Below are positions 47,620 to 57,491 of a DNA stretch of 64,000 nucleotides, piece by piece (position 1 is the first letter of the stretch; the number at the start of each line of letters is the position of its first letter). A model generated the notes under the pieces. The model saw only the letters and a list, made by a program, of their open reading frames with translations. It had not been told where the DNA came from and did not search any database. Both the position numbers and the translations under genes were made by a program. The stretch lies in assembly GCA_965279565.1 (NCBI GenBank), contig OZ257249.1, positions 1,054,001-1,118,000 on the forward strand, in the 5' to 3' direction. This stretch comes from Tagaea sp965279565 (lineage in GTDB: Bacteria; Pseudomonadota; Alphaproteobacteria; CACIAM-22H2).

Positions 47620-48411
47620 CTCGACCTTGAGGCCGAGCGATTCGGTCAGCCGGCGCTCGATCGCGCGCGTATCGGCATCGCGCGCGTCGCCCGTGGCACC
47701 CTTCAGCTTCTTCTTCTTCGCGACAGGATCGGCAGCGGCCTTCAGGCGCGCTTCGGCCGCGCGCACGCTGAGGTCCTCGCGCACGACGATGTCGGCGAAC
47801 AAGGCCGGGTCCTTCGCGGTCAGCACAAGACGCGCGTGTGCGGCCGTCAGCTTGCCTTCGCCGACCAGCTTCTGCACCGAGTCCGGCAGGTCGAGCAGGC
47901 GCAGCGTGTTGGCGACGTGCGGCCGGCTCTTGCCGACCGCTTCGGCGACGCGCTCCTGCGTGAACTTCATCTCGTCCATCAGGCGGCGATAGCCGAGCGC
48001 TTCCTCGATCGCGTCCAGATCCTGGCGCTGCAGGTTCTCGACGAGGGCCGCTTCCAGCGCCTCGCGGTCCGACAGGTCCTTCACGACCGCCGGGATCTCG
48101 TGGAGCTGGGCGGCCTGTGCGGCACGCCAGCGCCGCTCGCCGGCGATCAGTTCGTAAGACGTCGGGTCCTTCGGATCGCGGCGCACGAGGATGGGGGCGA
48201 GCACGCCCTGCGTCTTGATCGACGCGGTGAGCTCGGCGAGTGCCGCCGCATTGAAATTCCGCCGCGGCTGGAAACGCCCGGGATGGATCTTGCCGACCGG
48301 CAGGTTGCGCGTCCCGCGCGGCGTTTCCGAGCCGGCCTGGCCGGGGTTCGGCGTGCCGAGCAGCGAGGAGAGGCCGCGGCCCAGTCCCTTTTTTCCGTCG
48401 GCGGGCGTCAT
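47518..48411 (-). CDS. parB: Chromosome partitioning protein ParB
   Basis: 297 aa. The N-terminal KKGLGRGLSSLLG is the ParA-stimulating segment. The CTP-binding region has the ParB box motif GERRWRAAQAA, followed by ENLQRQDLDAIEEA. The HTH is FTQERVAEAVGKSRPHVANTLRLL, and the C-terminal dimerisation domain ends VLHYSSLDQFDDLLARL. It binds parS, loads CTP-dependent clamps and drives segregation with ParA. ATG 48411 overlaps the parA stop (ATGA). Two parS-like sites lie 1.4 and 3.3 kb upstream. The 3' end overlaps a convergent membrane protein gene by 102 bp. Confidence 0.97.
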   Translation of the reverse strand: MTPADGKKGLGRGLSSLLGTPNPGQAGSETPRGTRNLPVGKIHPGRFQPRRNFNAAALAELTASIKTQGVLAPILVRRDPKDPTSYELIAGERRWRAAQAAQLHEIPAVVKDLSDREALEAALVENLQRQDLDAIEEALGYRRLMDEMKFTQERVAEAVGKSRPHVANTLRLLDLPDSVQKLVGEGKLTAAHARLVLTAKDPALFADIVVREDLSVRAAEARLKAAADPVAKKKKLKGATGDARDADTRAIERRLTESLGLKVELRPRKGGAGELVLHYSSLDQFDDLLARLERKPR

Positions 48412-49223
48412 GCGGCCTGATCCGTCGCGAGGGCGCTTTCGCGCTTCAGCAGTTCGCTCGCCAGCATCACGTAGGCTTGCGAGCCCGGGCAGCGCAGGTC
48501 GTAGAGAAGTACGGGCTTGCCGTGCGACGGCGCTTCGGAGATGCGCACGTTGCGCGGGATCGCCGTCTCGTACACGACGTCGCCCAGATGCTGGCGCACG
48601 TCGGCGGCGACGGCTTCGGAGAGGTTGTTGCGCTTGTCGAACATCGTCAGCACCACGCCCTGCAGCGTCAACCTCGGGTTGAACCGGTCGCGCACGCGGT
48701 CGAGCGTGCGCATCAGGTTGGAAAGCCCTTCGAGCGCGAAGAACTCGCACTGCAGGGGAACCAGGAGCGCATCGGCCGCGACGAGCGCGTTGAGCGTCAG
48801 CAGCCCCAGCGACGGGGGCGCGTCGATCATCACGTAGTCGAGATCCATGTTCGCGACCGCTTCGACGAGCGCGTCGGCAAGCCGGTATTCGCGCCGCTCG
48901 AGATCGACGAGTTCGAGTTCGGCCCCGGCGAGATCGGGCGTTGCCGGCATCACCGTCAGGCCCGGGATGATCGAAGGCTGGATCGCTTCGCCCGGTGTCG
49001 CGTTGCCGATCAGCACGTCGTACGAGCCGACCTCGCGCTGGTCGGCCGGAATGCCGAAGCCGGTCGACGCATTGCCCTGCGGATCGAGATCGACGACGAG
49101 CACCTTCTTGCCGACGGCCGCGAGGGCCGTGGCGAGGTTGATCGCGGTCGTCGTCTTGCCGACCCCGCCCTTCTGGTTGGCGATCGCGAGAATGCGCGGC
49201 TTTTTTCTATTGTTGTCAGTCAC
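48408..49223 (-). CDS. parA: Chromosome partitioning ATPase ParA (Soj family)
   Basis: 271 aa from GTG 49223, which overlaps the rsmG stop (GTGA). The deviant Walker A is ANQKGGVGKTT, Walker A' is VVDLDPQGNAST and Walker B is YVMIDAPPSLG. As a DNA-dependent ATPase it forms the gradient that pulls ParB-parS complexes. The N-terminal part before PRILAIANQ is short (about 8 residues), normal for chromosomal ParA. Confidence 0.97.
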   Translation of the reverse strand: MTDNNRKKPRILAIANQKGGVGKTTTAINLATALAAVGKKVLVVDLDPQGNASTGFGIPADQREVGSYDVLIGNATPGEAIQPSIIPGLTVMPATPDLAGAELELVDLERREYRLADALVEAVANMDLDYVMIDAPPSLGLLTLNALVAADALLVPLQCEFFALEGLSNLMRTLDRVRDRFNPRLTLQGVVLTMFDKRNNLSEAVAADVRQHLGDVVYETAIPRNVRISEAPSHGKPVLLYDLRCPGSQAYVMLASELLKRESALATDQAA

Positions 49224-49828
49224 TTGCGCGCGATATCCCGAAGCGTGAGGATTGCGGCGTCGGGTTCGGTCAGTGAAGCGGCGACGTCCACGCGCATATG
49301 CCACGCGCTTTCCGCCTGGGTCAATTCGGCTTTGTACGTCGCCCCCTTGAGAAACGTGCATAACCCGCCCGGCTCGAGCAACGGGACCGCAAGTTCGAGC
49401 AGGTCGGGCAGCGGCGCCAGCGCACGTGACGTGACCGCCGCGACCTTCAGCTCGCCCGCCAGGCGCTCGGCGCGTGTGTTGTGGATCTTGATCTTCGCAC
49501 CGGTCTCGCGCGCGACCTCGATCTGGAACGCGCATTTGCGCGCGTCGGATTCGACCAGATGCACGATCTTCTCGGGCGCGCAGATCGCGATCACGAGGCC
49601 CGGAAAACCGGCCCCCGCCCCCAGATCGGCGATGCTCGCCGCGTCGCCCAGATGCGGCAGGACCTGCCAGGAATCGTAGAAATGGCGGATCCAGGTATCC
49701 GGCAGCGTGGTCGCCGAGACGAGATTGATCTTCGCCTGCCATTTTTCGAGAAGGCGTTGATACGTAACCAGTTTCTCGATTGTTTCTTGAGAAACACCGG
49801 TCCGCTTGGCGAAATCGGACGGCTTCAC
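49220..49828 (-). CDS. rsmG: 16S rRNA (guanine-N7) methyltransferase RsmG
   Basis: 202 aa from GTG 49828, overlapping the mnmG stop (GTGA). It methylates G527 of 16S rRNA. Motifs: KWQAKINLVS, RHFYDSW, and the SAM site IADLGAGAGFPGLVIAI. The codons for VSQET (residues 12-16) include a parS-like 16-mer, so the N-terminal coding sequence doubles as a candidate centromere site. RsmG loss is a known route to low-level streptomycin resistance in other bacteria. Confidence 0.96.
   Translation of the reverse strand: MKPSDFAKRTGVSQETIEKLVTYQRLLEKWQAKINLVSATTLPDTWIRHFYDSWQVLPHLGDAASIADLGAGAGFPGLVIAICAPEKIVHLVESDARKCAFQIEVARETGAKIKIHNTRAERLAGELKVAAVTSRALAPLPDLLELAVPLLEPGGLCTFLKGATYKAELTQAESAWHMRVDVAASLTEPDAAILTLRDIARK
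49781..49796. other. parS-like site 1 (inside rsmG)
   Basis: TGTTTCTTGAGAAACA, with perfect 6-bp arms TGTTTC/GAAACA. It differs from the general chromosomal parS TGTTTCACGTGAAACA only in the central four bases. It lies about 0.56 kb upstream of the parA start and within codons for VSQET of rsmG. A half-site GTTTCTCGA lies immediately to the left (49771-49779). Confidence 0.75.
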
Positions 49829-51684
49829 GCTGCCCGCCTTGCGTGGCGCAGCAGGATCGTAAGTGCGGCGGGCGTGACGCCGGAAATGCGCGCCGCCTGC
49901 CCCAGCGTGGCCGGGCGGACGGAAGCCAGCTTCTGGCGCATCTCGTTGGAAAGCGCCGTCAGCGCCGCGTAATCGAGATCGGCGGGCAGTTCGAGCCCTT
50001 CGTCGCGGCGGAACTCGCGGATATCGGCATCCTGCCGGGCGAGATAGCCGCGATAGAGCGCGTCGATTTCCACCTGCGTGGCGATGTCGGGCCGCAGCGC
50101 GCCCAGCTCCGGCCACACCGCCACGAGGCCGGCCCAGTCCACGCCGGGCAGCGCCAGAAGGTCGAGCGGCGAGCGCGCGACCCCGTCCTGGTTGACCGCG
50201 AAGCCGCGCTTCGCCAGCCGCGCAGGCGATTCCTTCAGGCGTTCGACCAGTGCGCGGGCCTCGGAAAGCCGGGCTTTCTTGTCGTTCCACGCATCCGTCC
50301 GAGCACCCGCGACGAAGCCGGCGGCAATGGCGCGGTCGGTCAGGCGCTGGTCGGCATTGTCGGCACGCAGCGTCAGGCGATATTCGGCGCGGCTCGTGAA
50401 CATGCGATAGGGCTCGCGTGTACCCAGCGTGACCAGATCGTCGATCATCACGCCGATATACGCGTCCGCCCGGTCCAGCACGAAGGGGGCAGAGCCGCCC
50501 AGCGCCAGCGCCGCGTTGATTCCGGCGACCAGCCCCTGCGCGGCCGCTTCCTCGTAGCCCGTCGTGCCGTTGATCTGGCCGGCGAGATAGAGGCCGGGCT
50601 GGCGGATCGTTTCCAGCGTGGGCTTCAGCGCCCGCGGATCGATGAAATCGTACTCGATCGCATAGCCCGGGCGCAGCATCGTCGCGTTCTCAAGCCCTTG
50701 GATCGTCTTGAGGATTTCGAGCTGGACGGCAGCGGGCAGGGACGTGGAAATGCCGTTCGGGTAGACCGTGTCGTCGTCCAGGCCCTCGGGTTCGAGGAAG
50801 ATCTGGTGGCGCTCGCGGCCGGCGAAGCGGACCACCTTGTCCTCGATCGACGGGCAATAGCGCGGGCCTACGCCTTCGATCTGGCCGGAATACATCGGGG
50901 CCTGATGCAGGTTCGCGCGGATGATGTCGTGCGTCGCCGGCGACGTGTAGGTGATCCCGCATTCGATCTGCGGCACCGCGATGCGGTCCGTCAGCGTCGA
51001 GAAGGGTTCGGGCGGATCGTCGGCGGGCTGCATTTCCAGTCCGGCCCAGCCGATCGTGCGCCCGTCGAGGCGCGGCGGCGTGCCGGTCTTGAGCCGGCCC
51101 AGCGGAAAGCCCAGCCGCGAAAGCGTTTCGGACAGCGCCACCGACGGCTTCTCGCCGACACGGCCGGCCGGGATCTTCTCGGTCCCGATATGGATGAGGC
51201 CGCGCAGGAACGTGCCCGTCGTCAGCACGACGGCACCGCAAGAAATCCGCGCCCCGTCGGCGGTCAGAACGGCCGCAACGCGGCCGTCGGCGCCGATCTC
51301 CAGATCCGCGGCTTCGCCGGCGCGGATCGCCAGATTCGCCTGGCCCGCCAGCATTTCCTGCATCGCCAGGCGATAGAGCTTGCGATCCGCCTGCGCGCGC
51401 GGGCCGCGCACGGCCGGGCCCTTCGAGCGGTTGAGCATACGGAACTGGATGCCGGCGCGGTCGATCGCGCGCGCCATCACGCCATCCAGCGCGTCGATCT
51501 CGCGCACGAGATGGCCCTTGCCGAGCCCGCCGATGGCGGGATTGCAGCTCATCTCGCCGATCTTGGCGGGATCGAGCGTCAGCAGCAGCGTGGCCGCACC
51601 GGCGCGCGCCGACGCGGCTGCGGCTTCGCAGCCGGCATGTCCGCCGCCGATAACGATCACGTCGAAGTCGGTTTCGCGCCACAT
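49825..51684 (-). CDS. mnmG: tRNA uridine-5-carboxymethylaminomethyl modification enzyme MnmG (GidA)
   Basis: 619 aa. The FAD site is VIVIGGGHAGCEAAAA at the N-terminus, followed by CNPAIGGLGKGHLVREIDALDG. RPGYAIEYDFIDPR and the C-terminal helical domain (about 540-619) for MnmE interaction are present. With MnmE it installs cmnm5 on U34 of tRNAs. Its gene is the first of the mnmG-rsmG-parA-parB unit and is preceded by a parS-like site 59 bp upstream of the start codon. Confidence 0.97.
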   Translation of the reverse strand: MWRETDFDVIVIGGGHAGCEAAAASARAGAATLLLTLDPAKIGEMSCNPAIGGLGKGHLVREIDALDGVMARAIDRAGIQFRMLNRSKGPAVRGPRAQADRKLYRLAMQEMLAGQANLAIRAGEAADLEIGADGRVAAVLTADGARISCGAVVLTTGTFLRGLIHIGTEKIPAGRVGEKPSVALSETLSRLGFPLGRLKTGTPPRLDGRTIGWAGLEMQPADDPPEPFSTLTDRIAVPQIECGITYTSPATHDIIRANLHQAPMYSGQIEGVGPRYCPSIEDKVVRFAGRERHQIFLEPEGLDDDTVYPNGISTSLPAAVQLEILKTIQGLENATMLRPGYAIEYDFIDPRALKPTLETIRQPGLYLAGQINGTTGYEEAAAQGLVAGINAALALGGSAPFVLDRADAYIGVMIDDLVTLGTREPYRMFTSRAEYRLTLRADNADQRLTDRAIAAGFVAGARTDAWNDKKARLSEARALVERLKESPARLAKRGFAVNQDGVARSPLDLLALPGVDWAGLVAVWPELGALRPDIATQVEIDALYRGYLARQDADIREFRRDEGLELPADLDYAALTALSNEMRQKLASVRPATLGQAARISGVTPAALTILLRHARRAA

Positions 51685-51919
51685 GGGCGCAACCTAGGTA
51701 GTCGGCCGGGGCGCGTCAATTCATGCGCGGGCGGCGGGCGGATGTTTCTCGCGAAACATCGGGGATTGGTTAATCAAATCAGATATTTGCATACATTCAA
51801 CGATTTGCGTTTTGCAATTTATCTAAAATCCGTAACGTTATCAACATTTTATCCCGAGACAGAATAGCCACTGTGGATTATCTTTTGGGCACTGGACTTA
51901 CCGACAGGGGTTGCCCGCA
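51685..51919. promoter_or_regulatory. AT-rich divergent region with parS-like and DnaA-box-like elements
   Basis: 235 bp without a convincing gene, strikingly AT-rich from about 51765 to 51870. It contains parS-like site 2, a near-palindrome TTGGTTAATCAA, and two 9-mers one mismatch from the DnaA box: TTATCAACA (51838-51846) and TGTGGATTA (51872-51880). It must also hold the mnmG promoter and that of the small plus-strand gene. A secondary role in replication is possible but not shown. Confidence 0.55.
51743..51758. other. parS-like site 2 (upstream of mnmG)
   Basis: TGTTTCTCGCGAAACA, with perfect TGTTTC/GAAACA arms and the centre TCGC. It is extended by one matching base pair on each side (A/T). 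It is intergenic, 59 bp before the mnmG start. Together with site 1 it suggests a local consensus TGTTTC-TYGM-GAAACA for ParB of this organism. Confidence 0.75.
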
Positions 51920-52135
51920 ATGGAAACCTATCTGGTGCAGTTCTACAAAGCCGGCCAGCCGCAAAACGCGCCTGGTTCGCCCGTCTTCGCCGGAAACGAT
52001 TTCTCGACCGCAGCACAGGCCTACGACAAGGCCTCGCGCGAGCTCGGGCCCGGCTGGCTGATCCTGTGGAACCAGAAGTCGCGCATGAAACTGCAGAGCA
52101 AGCAGATCCTGCGCTCGGCGGCGATGGCCAAGTAG
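51920..52135 (+). CDS. Small basic protein of unknown function (71 aa)
   Basis: Starts METYLVQFYKAGQPQ and ends KQILRSAAMAK. AGGGG lies about 10 nt before the ATG. Composition is soluble and basic at the C-terminus (NQKSRMKLQSKQ) with two Trp in GPGWLILWNQ. No family recognised. It is convergent with mnmE (6-bp gap). Its third-position GC is high like its neighbours, which supports coding. Its promoter would be in the AT-rich region upstream. Confidence 0.6.
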   Translation: METYLVQFYKAGQPQNAPGSPVFAGNDFSTAAQAYDKASRELGPGWLILWNQKSRMKLQSKQILRSAAMAK

Positions 52136-52141
52136 ACCGCT

Positions 52142-53467
52142 CTATTTGCCGATACAGAATTCGGCGAAGAGCAGATCCAGCACATCCTCCACGCCGGTCC
52201 GGCCGGCGATGCGGCCCAGCGCGTCGCCCGCGATCCGCAATTCTTCCGCCACAAGCTCGGCCTCGCGCGCGGCACCCGCACGCGCAAGTGCTGCGCGCAC
52301 GTCGACCAGCGCTTCGCGGTGACGCGCGCGCGTGACGAGCGGCGCGGAGCCGTCACCGTCCGAAAGTGCAGCAGCCGCGCGCGACGCGAGTTCGGATTCC
52401 AGATCCGCGATCCCGTCACCCGTCAGCGCCGACACGCGCAGGCCCGGGCCCGCGGGCACAAGGTCCGCCTTGTTGAGCACGACAAGCCCGGTGCGTGCGA
52501 ATTCCGCCAGCGACGGATCGGGTGCGGGCGTGCGCGCATCGAGCACGACGAGCTTCAGGTCCGCTTCCTCCGCGCGCCGGCGCGCGCGCCGCATGCCCTC
52601 TATCTCGATCGCCGCGTGCGTGTCGCCCGCCGCCACGTCGCGCAGGCCTGCCGTGTCCCACAACGTCACCGGCCAGCCGGCAAGATCGAGATGCACCTCG
52701 ATCACGTCGCGCGTCGTGCCGGCCGTCTCCGACACGATTGCCGCCTCGCGGCCCGCAAGCCGGTTGAGCAGGCTCGACTTGCCCGCATTCGGCGGCCCGA
52801 GGATCGCGACGGTAAAGCCCGCGCGCAGCCTTTCGCCGCGCGCGGCCCCGTCGATCAAGGCCTGAAGCTCGCGGTCGAGTGCCGCGAGCGGTTCGCGCAT
52901 GCGCGCGATCAGGCCGCCGGGCACGTCGCCCTCGTCGGGGAAATCGATCTCCGCTTCGGCCTGTGCACGCAGCCTTAGAACGCGCCCGCGCAAGGCTTCG
53001 ACGGCTTCGCCCAGCGCCCCGCCGAGCTGGCGCAACGCCTGCTGCGCCTGGCTTTTCGTTTCCGCCGCGATCAGGTCGGCGAGCGCTTCGACCTGGGCGA
53101 GGTCGAGCTTCCCGGCATCGAACGCGCGGCGCGCGAACTCGCCCGCACGCGCAAGACGCAGCCCCGGCTGCTTTCCAAGCGCTTCGAGCAGGGCCGCCAG
53201 CGTGGCGCGGCTGCCGTGGATGTGGAACTCGGCGACATCCTCGCCGGTGAAGCTCGCCGGGCCCGGAAACCACAGCACCAGCGCGTCGTCGATCGGCGAC
53301 TTGTCGGCGGGATCGGCAAGCGGGGCACGCGTCGCCACGCGCGGGGCGGGCAGGCGGCCGGCGATGGCGGCCATCGCCGGCCCCGCCATCGGCCCCGACA
53401 CGCGCACGACCGCGACCCCGGCCTTGCCGGCGGCACTGGCGGGCGCATAGATCGTGGCACGGGTCAT
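52142..53467 (-). CDS. mnmE: tRNA modification GTPase MnmE (TrmE)
   Basis: 441 aa. The N-terminal folate-binding domain (TIYAPASAAGKAGVAVVRVSG) is followed by the helical domain and the inserted G domain: G1 GPPNAGKSS, G2 AGTTRD, G3 DTAG and G4 NKAD. The C-terminal catalytic tail is CIGK. MnmE partners MnmG in cmnm5U34 synthesis. Separation of mnmE from mnmG by about 0.5 kb with a small opposite-strand gene between them is a local rearrangement of the usual contiguous order. Confidence 0.96.
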   Translation of the reverse strand: MTRATIYAPASAAGKAGVAVVRVSGPMAGPAMAAIAGRLPAPRVATRAPLADPADKSPIDDALVLWFPGPASFTGEDVAEFHIHGSRATLAALLEALGKQPGLRLARAGEFARRAFDAGKLDLAQVEALADLIAAETKSQAQQALRQLGGALGEAVEALRGRVLRLRAQAEAEIDFPDEGDVPGGLIARMREPLAALDRELQALIDGAARGERLRAGFTVAILGPPNAGKSSLLNRLAGREAAIVSETAGTTRDVIEVHLDLAGWPVTLWDTAGLRDVAAGDTHAAIEIEGMRRARRRAEEADLKLVVLDARTPAPDPSLAEFARTGLVVLNKADLVPAGPGLRVSALTGDGIADLESELASRAAAALSDGDGSAPLVTRARHREALVDVRAALARAGAAREAELVAEELRIAGDALGRIAGRTGVEDVLDLLFAEFCIGK

Positions 53468-53477
53468 CGCGGGCGGA

Positions 53478-53834
53478 TCAGCCCTTGGGCTTGGGCGGGA
53501 CGCGGTCTTCGTATTTCAGCATCAGGCGCTCGACGCGCTTTCCTTGCTGCATGTGGACCGACAGGATCTCGTCGATGTCCTCGCGCGTCTTGGGCGAATA
53601 CCACACGCCCTCGGGATAGATCACCAGCGTCGGCCCGAACTCGCAGCGTTCGAGGCAGCCCGCCGTGTTGATCCGCGTCTCGGGCAGGCCAAGCTCCTTG
53701 GCGCGCGCCTTCATGTAGTCGCGCAGCTTCTCGGCGCCCTTCTCCTTGCAGCAGCCGCGCGGATGGCCGGCCGGCCGCTCGTTCGTGCAGACGAAGACAT
53801 GGGCCTGATAGAAATGCTTGGGATCGCCGTCCAC
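53478..53834 (-). CDS. (2Fe-2S) ferredoxin domain-containing protein (thioredoxin-like)
   Basis: 118 aa from GTG 53834, just after the DUF6489 stop; an upstream ATG (53864) would overlap that gene. The fold is that of NuoE-like thioredoxin ferredoxins. The four cluster cysteines are CTNERPAGHPRGC (with a second adjacent Cys) and CLERCEFGP. Such proteins carry electrons in the cytoplasm; the partner is unknown. It is 10 bp upstream of mnmE on the same strand. Confidence 0.85.
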   Translation of the reverse strand: MDGDPKHFYQAHVFVCTNERPAGHPRGCCKEKGAEKLRDYMKARAKELGLPETRINTAGCLERCEFGPTLVIYPEGVWYSPKTREDIDEILSVHMQQGKRVERLMLKYEDRVPPKPKG

Positions 53835-53835
53835 G

Positions 53836-54069
53836 TCATTTCGCCTTGTCGCGGTCGCCGGCAAGCGACCAGAATTTCTGCATCTGGTCCCAGCCCGCCC
53901 CGGTGAACCACTGGCGCAGGATCGTCTCGGGCTCCATCGCCTTCATGGCGCTTTCGAGCCGGCCGGTCATCTGGCCCATCAGCGCCTCCTGCATCGGCTT
54001 CACGTCGGGCAGGCCCATGAAGACCCGGGCCTCTTCCGGCGTGCACTCGACATCGATTTTGATCTTCAT
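53836..54069 (-). CDS. DUF6489-like small protein
   Basis: 77 aa: KIKIDVECTPEEARVFMGLPDV, then QMTGRLESAMKAMEPETILRQW and QMQKFWS. This matches small alphaproteobacterial DUF6489-type proteins as I recall them. Helical, soluble, function unknown. It is translationally adjacent to the ferredoxin-like gene (TGA then GTG within 2 nt), so the two probably act together. Confidence 0.7.
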   Translation of the reverse strand: MKIKIDVECTPEEARVFMGLPDVKPMQEALMGQMTGRLESAMKAMEPETILRQWFTGAGWDQMQKFWSLAGDRDKAK

Positions 54070-54220
54070 CGGCGCGACCTCATATCGTCATCGGACGACC
54101 TTACCCGCCCCCCGCCCGCACCCGCAACCGGTGCGGCCGTTCTTGCCAAAGGGCCGGCTTCGCTCTAAGTCGGACACGCACCCGTCACAGGGCAAGTCAT
54201 CGGCTGAAGGAGTACGAACG

Positions 54221-55192
54221 ATGGTCAAGGCGATCCGCGTCCACAAACCCGGCGGTCCCGACGCGATGACGTGGGAAGACATCGAGATCGCGGCCCCCGC
54301 CGCGAGCGAAGTGCTCGTCCGCCACACAGCGATCGGCGTCAATTTCATCGACACCTATTTCCGCTCGGGCCTCTATCCGGCCCCGGCCCCGTTCTCGCCG
54401 GGCAACGAGGCGGCGGGCGTGGTCGAGGCGGTCGGCGCGGGCGTGACCGACCTCAAGGCCGGCGACCGTGTGGCCTACGTGGCCGGCCCCGGCACCTATG
54501 CCGAGAAGCGCCTGGTGCCCGCCGACCGCGTGGTCAAGCTGCCCGCCGGCATTTCCGACAAGCAGGCCGCTTCGATGATGCTGAAGGGCATGACCGTGCA
54601 GTACCTGCTGCGCCGGACCTACAAGGTGCAGAAGGGCGACACGATCCTGTTCCACGCGGCCGCCGGCGGCGTGGGACTGATCGCGTGCCAGTGGGCGAAG
54701 CACCTGGGTGCGACGACCATCGGCACGGTCGGCTCGAAGGAAAAGGCCGAGCTCGCCAAGGCGCATGGCTGCCACCACACGGTCCTCTATCGCGAGACCG
54801 ATTTCGTTCCGGCCGTGAAGGCGCTGACGAACAACGAGGGCGTGCCGGTGGTCTACGATTCGGTCGGCAAGGACACGCTGCTGAAGTCGCTCGACTGCCT
54901 GAAGCCGCTCGGCACGCTGGTCACGTTCGGCCAGTCCTCGGGCCCGGCAGAGCCGCTCAATCTCGGCCTGCTGTCGGCGAAGGGCTCGCTCTACGTCACG
55001 CGTCCGACGCTGAACACCTACGTTGCCAAGCGCGCCGACCTCGTCGCCACCGCGAACGACCTGTTCGACGTCGTGTCGAAGGGCGTGGTCAAGATCGAGA
55101 CCACGGCCGAGTACGCGCTGAAGGACGCCGTGCGCGCGCACCAGGACCTCGAAGGCCGCAAGACGACGGGCTCGGTGATCCTGGTTCCGTAA
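54221..55192 (+). CDS. NADPH:quinone oxidoreductase (zeta-crystallin, QOR family)
   Basis: 323 aa medium-chain dehydrogenase/reductase without zinc ligands. The NADPH Rossmann motif is HAAAGGVGLIACQWAKHLGA. NFIDTYFRSGLYP and GNEAAGVVEAVGAGV are the QOR-type substrate and GxE.AG motifs. It reduces quinones or enones in the cytoplasm. AAGGAG at 54207 lies 8 nt before the ATG. It is monocistronic, convergent with the histidine kinase gene (2-bp gap), and lies between mnmE and rho, which are normally closer together. Confidence 0.93.
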   Translation: MVKAIRVHKPGGPDAMTWEDIEIAAPAASEVLVRHTAIGVNFIDTYFRSGLYPAPAPFSPGNEAAGVVEAVGAGVTDLKAGDRVAYVAGPGTYAEKRLVPADRVVKLPAGISDKQAASMMLKGMTVQYLLRRTYKVQKGDTILFHAAAGGVGLIACQWAKHLGATTIGTVGSKEKAELAKAHGCHHTVLYRETDFVPAVKALTNNEGVPVVYDSVGKDTLLKSLDCLKPLGTLVTFGQSSGPAEPLNLGLLSAKGSLYVTRPTLNTYVAKRADLVATANDLFDVVSKGVVKIETTAEYALKDAVRAHQDLEGRKTTGSVILVP

Positions 55193-55194
55193 AC

Positions 55195-57114
<1,920 letters not shown>

Positions 57115-57152
57115 GAACTCCGCCCCGGCCTTACCGGGCGAAGCTTATCCGG

Positions 57153-57491
57153 TTATTCCGCCGACGGCACGTCCTCGATCCGGGTCCAGACCGGCAGGCC
57201 GCGCGCCGCGATCGCGGCCGCCTCGCGGTCGGCCCCCGGCGAGCGCGCGATGTGCAGGCACGCATCGCAGCGCGAGGCGAGGGCCAGCGAGATTTCCATC
57301 ATTCTTGGATGGGTATGAGGCAGGCCCGCCGCTTCGAGCACCGGCAGGGCCGCGTTGACGCCGATCACCGGGACATGGCCGAGGCCAGCGACCTTGGCCG
57401 CCGCCTCGTTCATGCGCCTGAGGTTGGCTGCACGTCCCTCGGCCGTGGGCGCCGAATAGGGGCCCGCGACCATCACGTGCAGCACCGGCAT
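57153..57491 (-). CDS. DUF4406/nucleoside deoxyribosyltransferase-like small protein
   Basis: 112 aa from ATG 57491, whose A is the last base of the rho stop (TGATG), so translation is coupled to rho. VMVAGPYSAPTAEGRAANLRRMNEAAAKV matches the start of the DUF4406/NDT-like fold (xxAGPYS). It continues with GHVPVIGVNAALPVLEA and SLALASRCDACLHIARSPGADREAAAI, where the usual catalytic D/E positions appear. The role is unknown; nucleotide-derived ligand binding is inferred. Confidence 0.75.
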   Translation of the reverse strand: MPVLHVMVAGPYSAPTAEGRAANLRRMNEAAAKVAGLGHVPVIGVNAALPVLEAAGLPHTHPRMMEISLALASRCDACLHIARSPGADREAAAIAARGLPVWTRIEDVPSAE

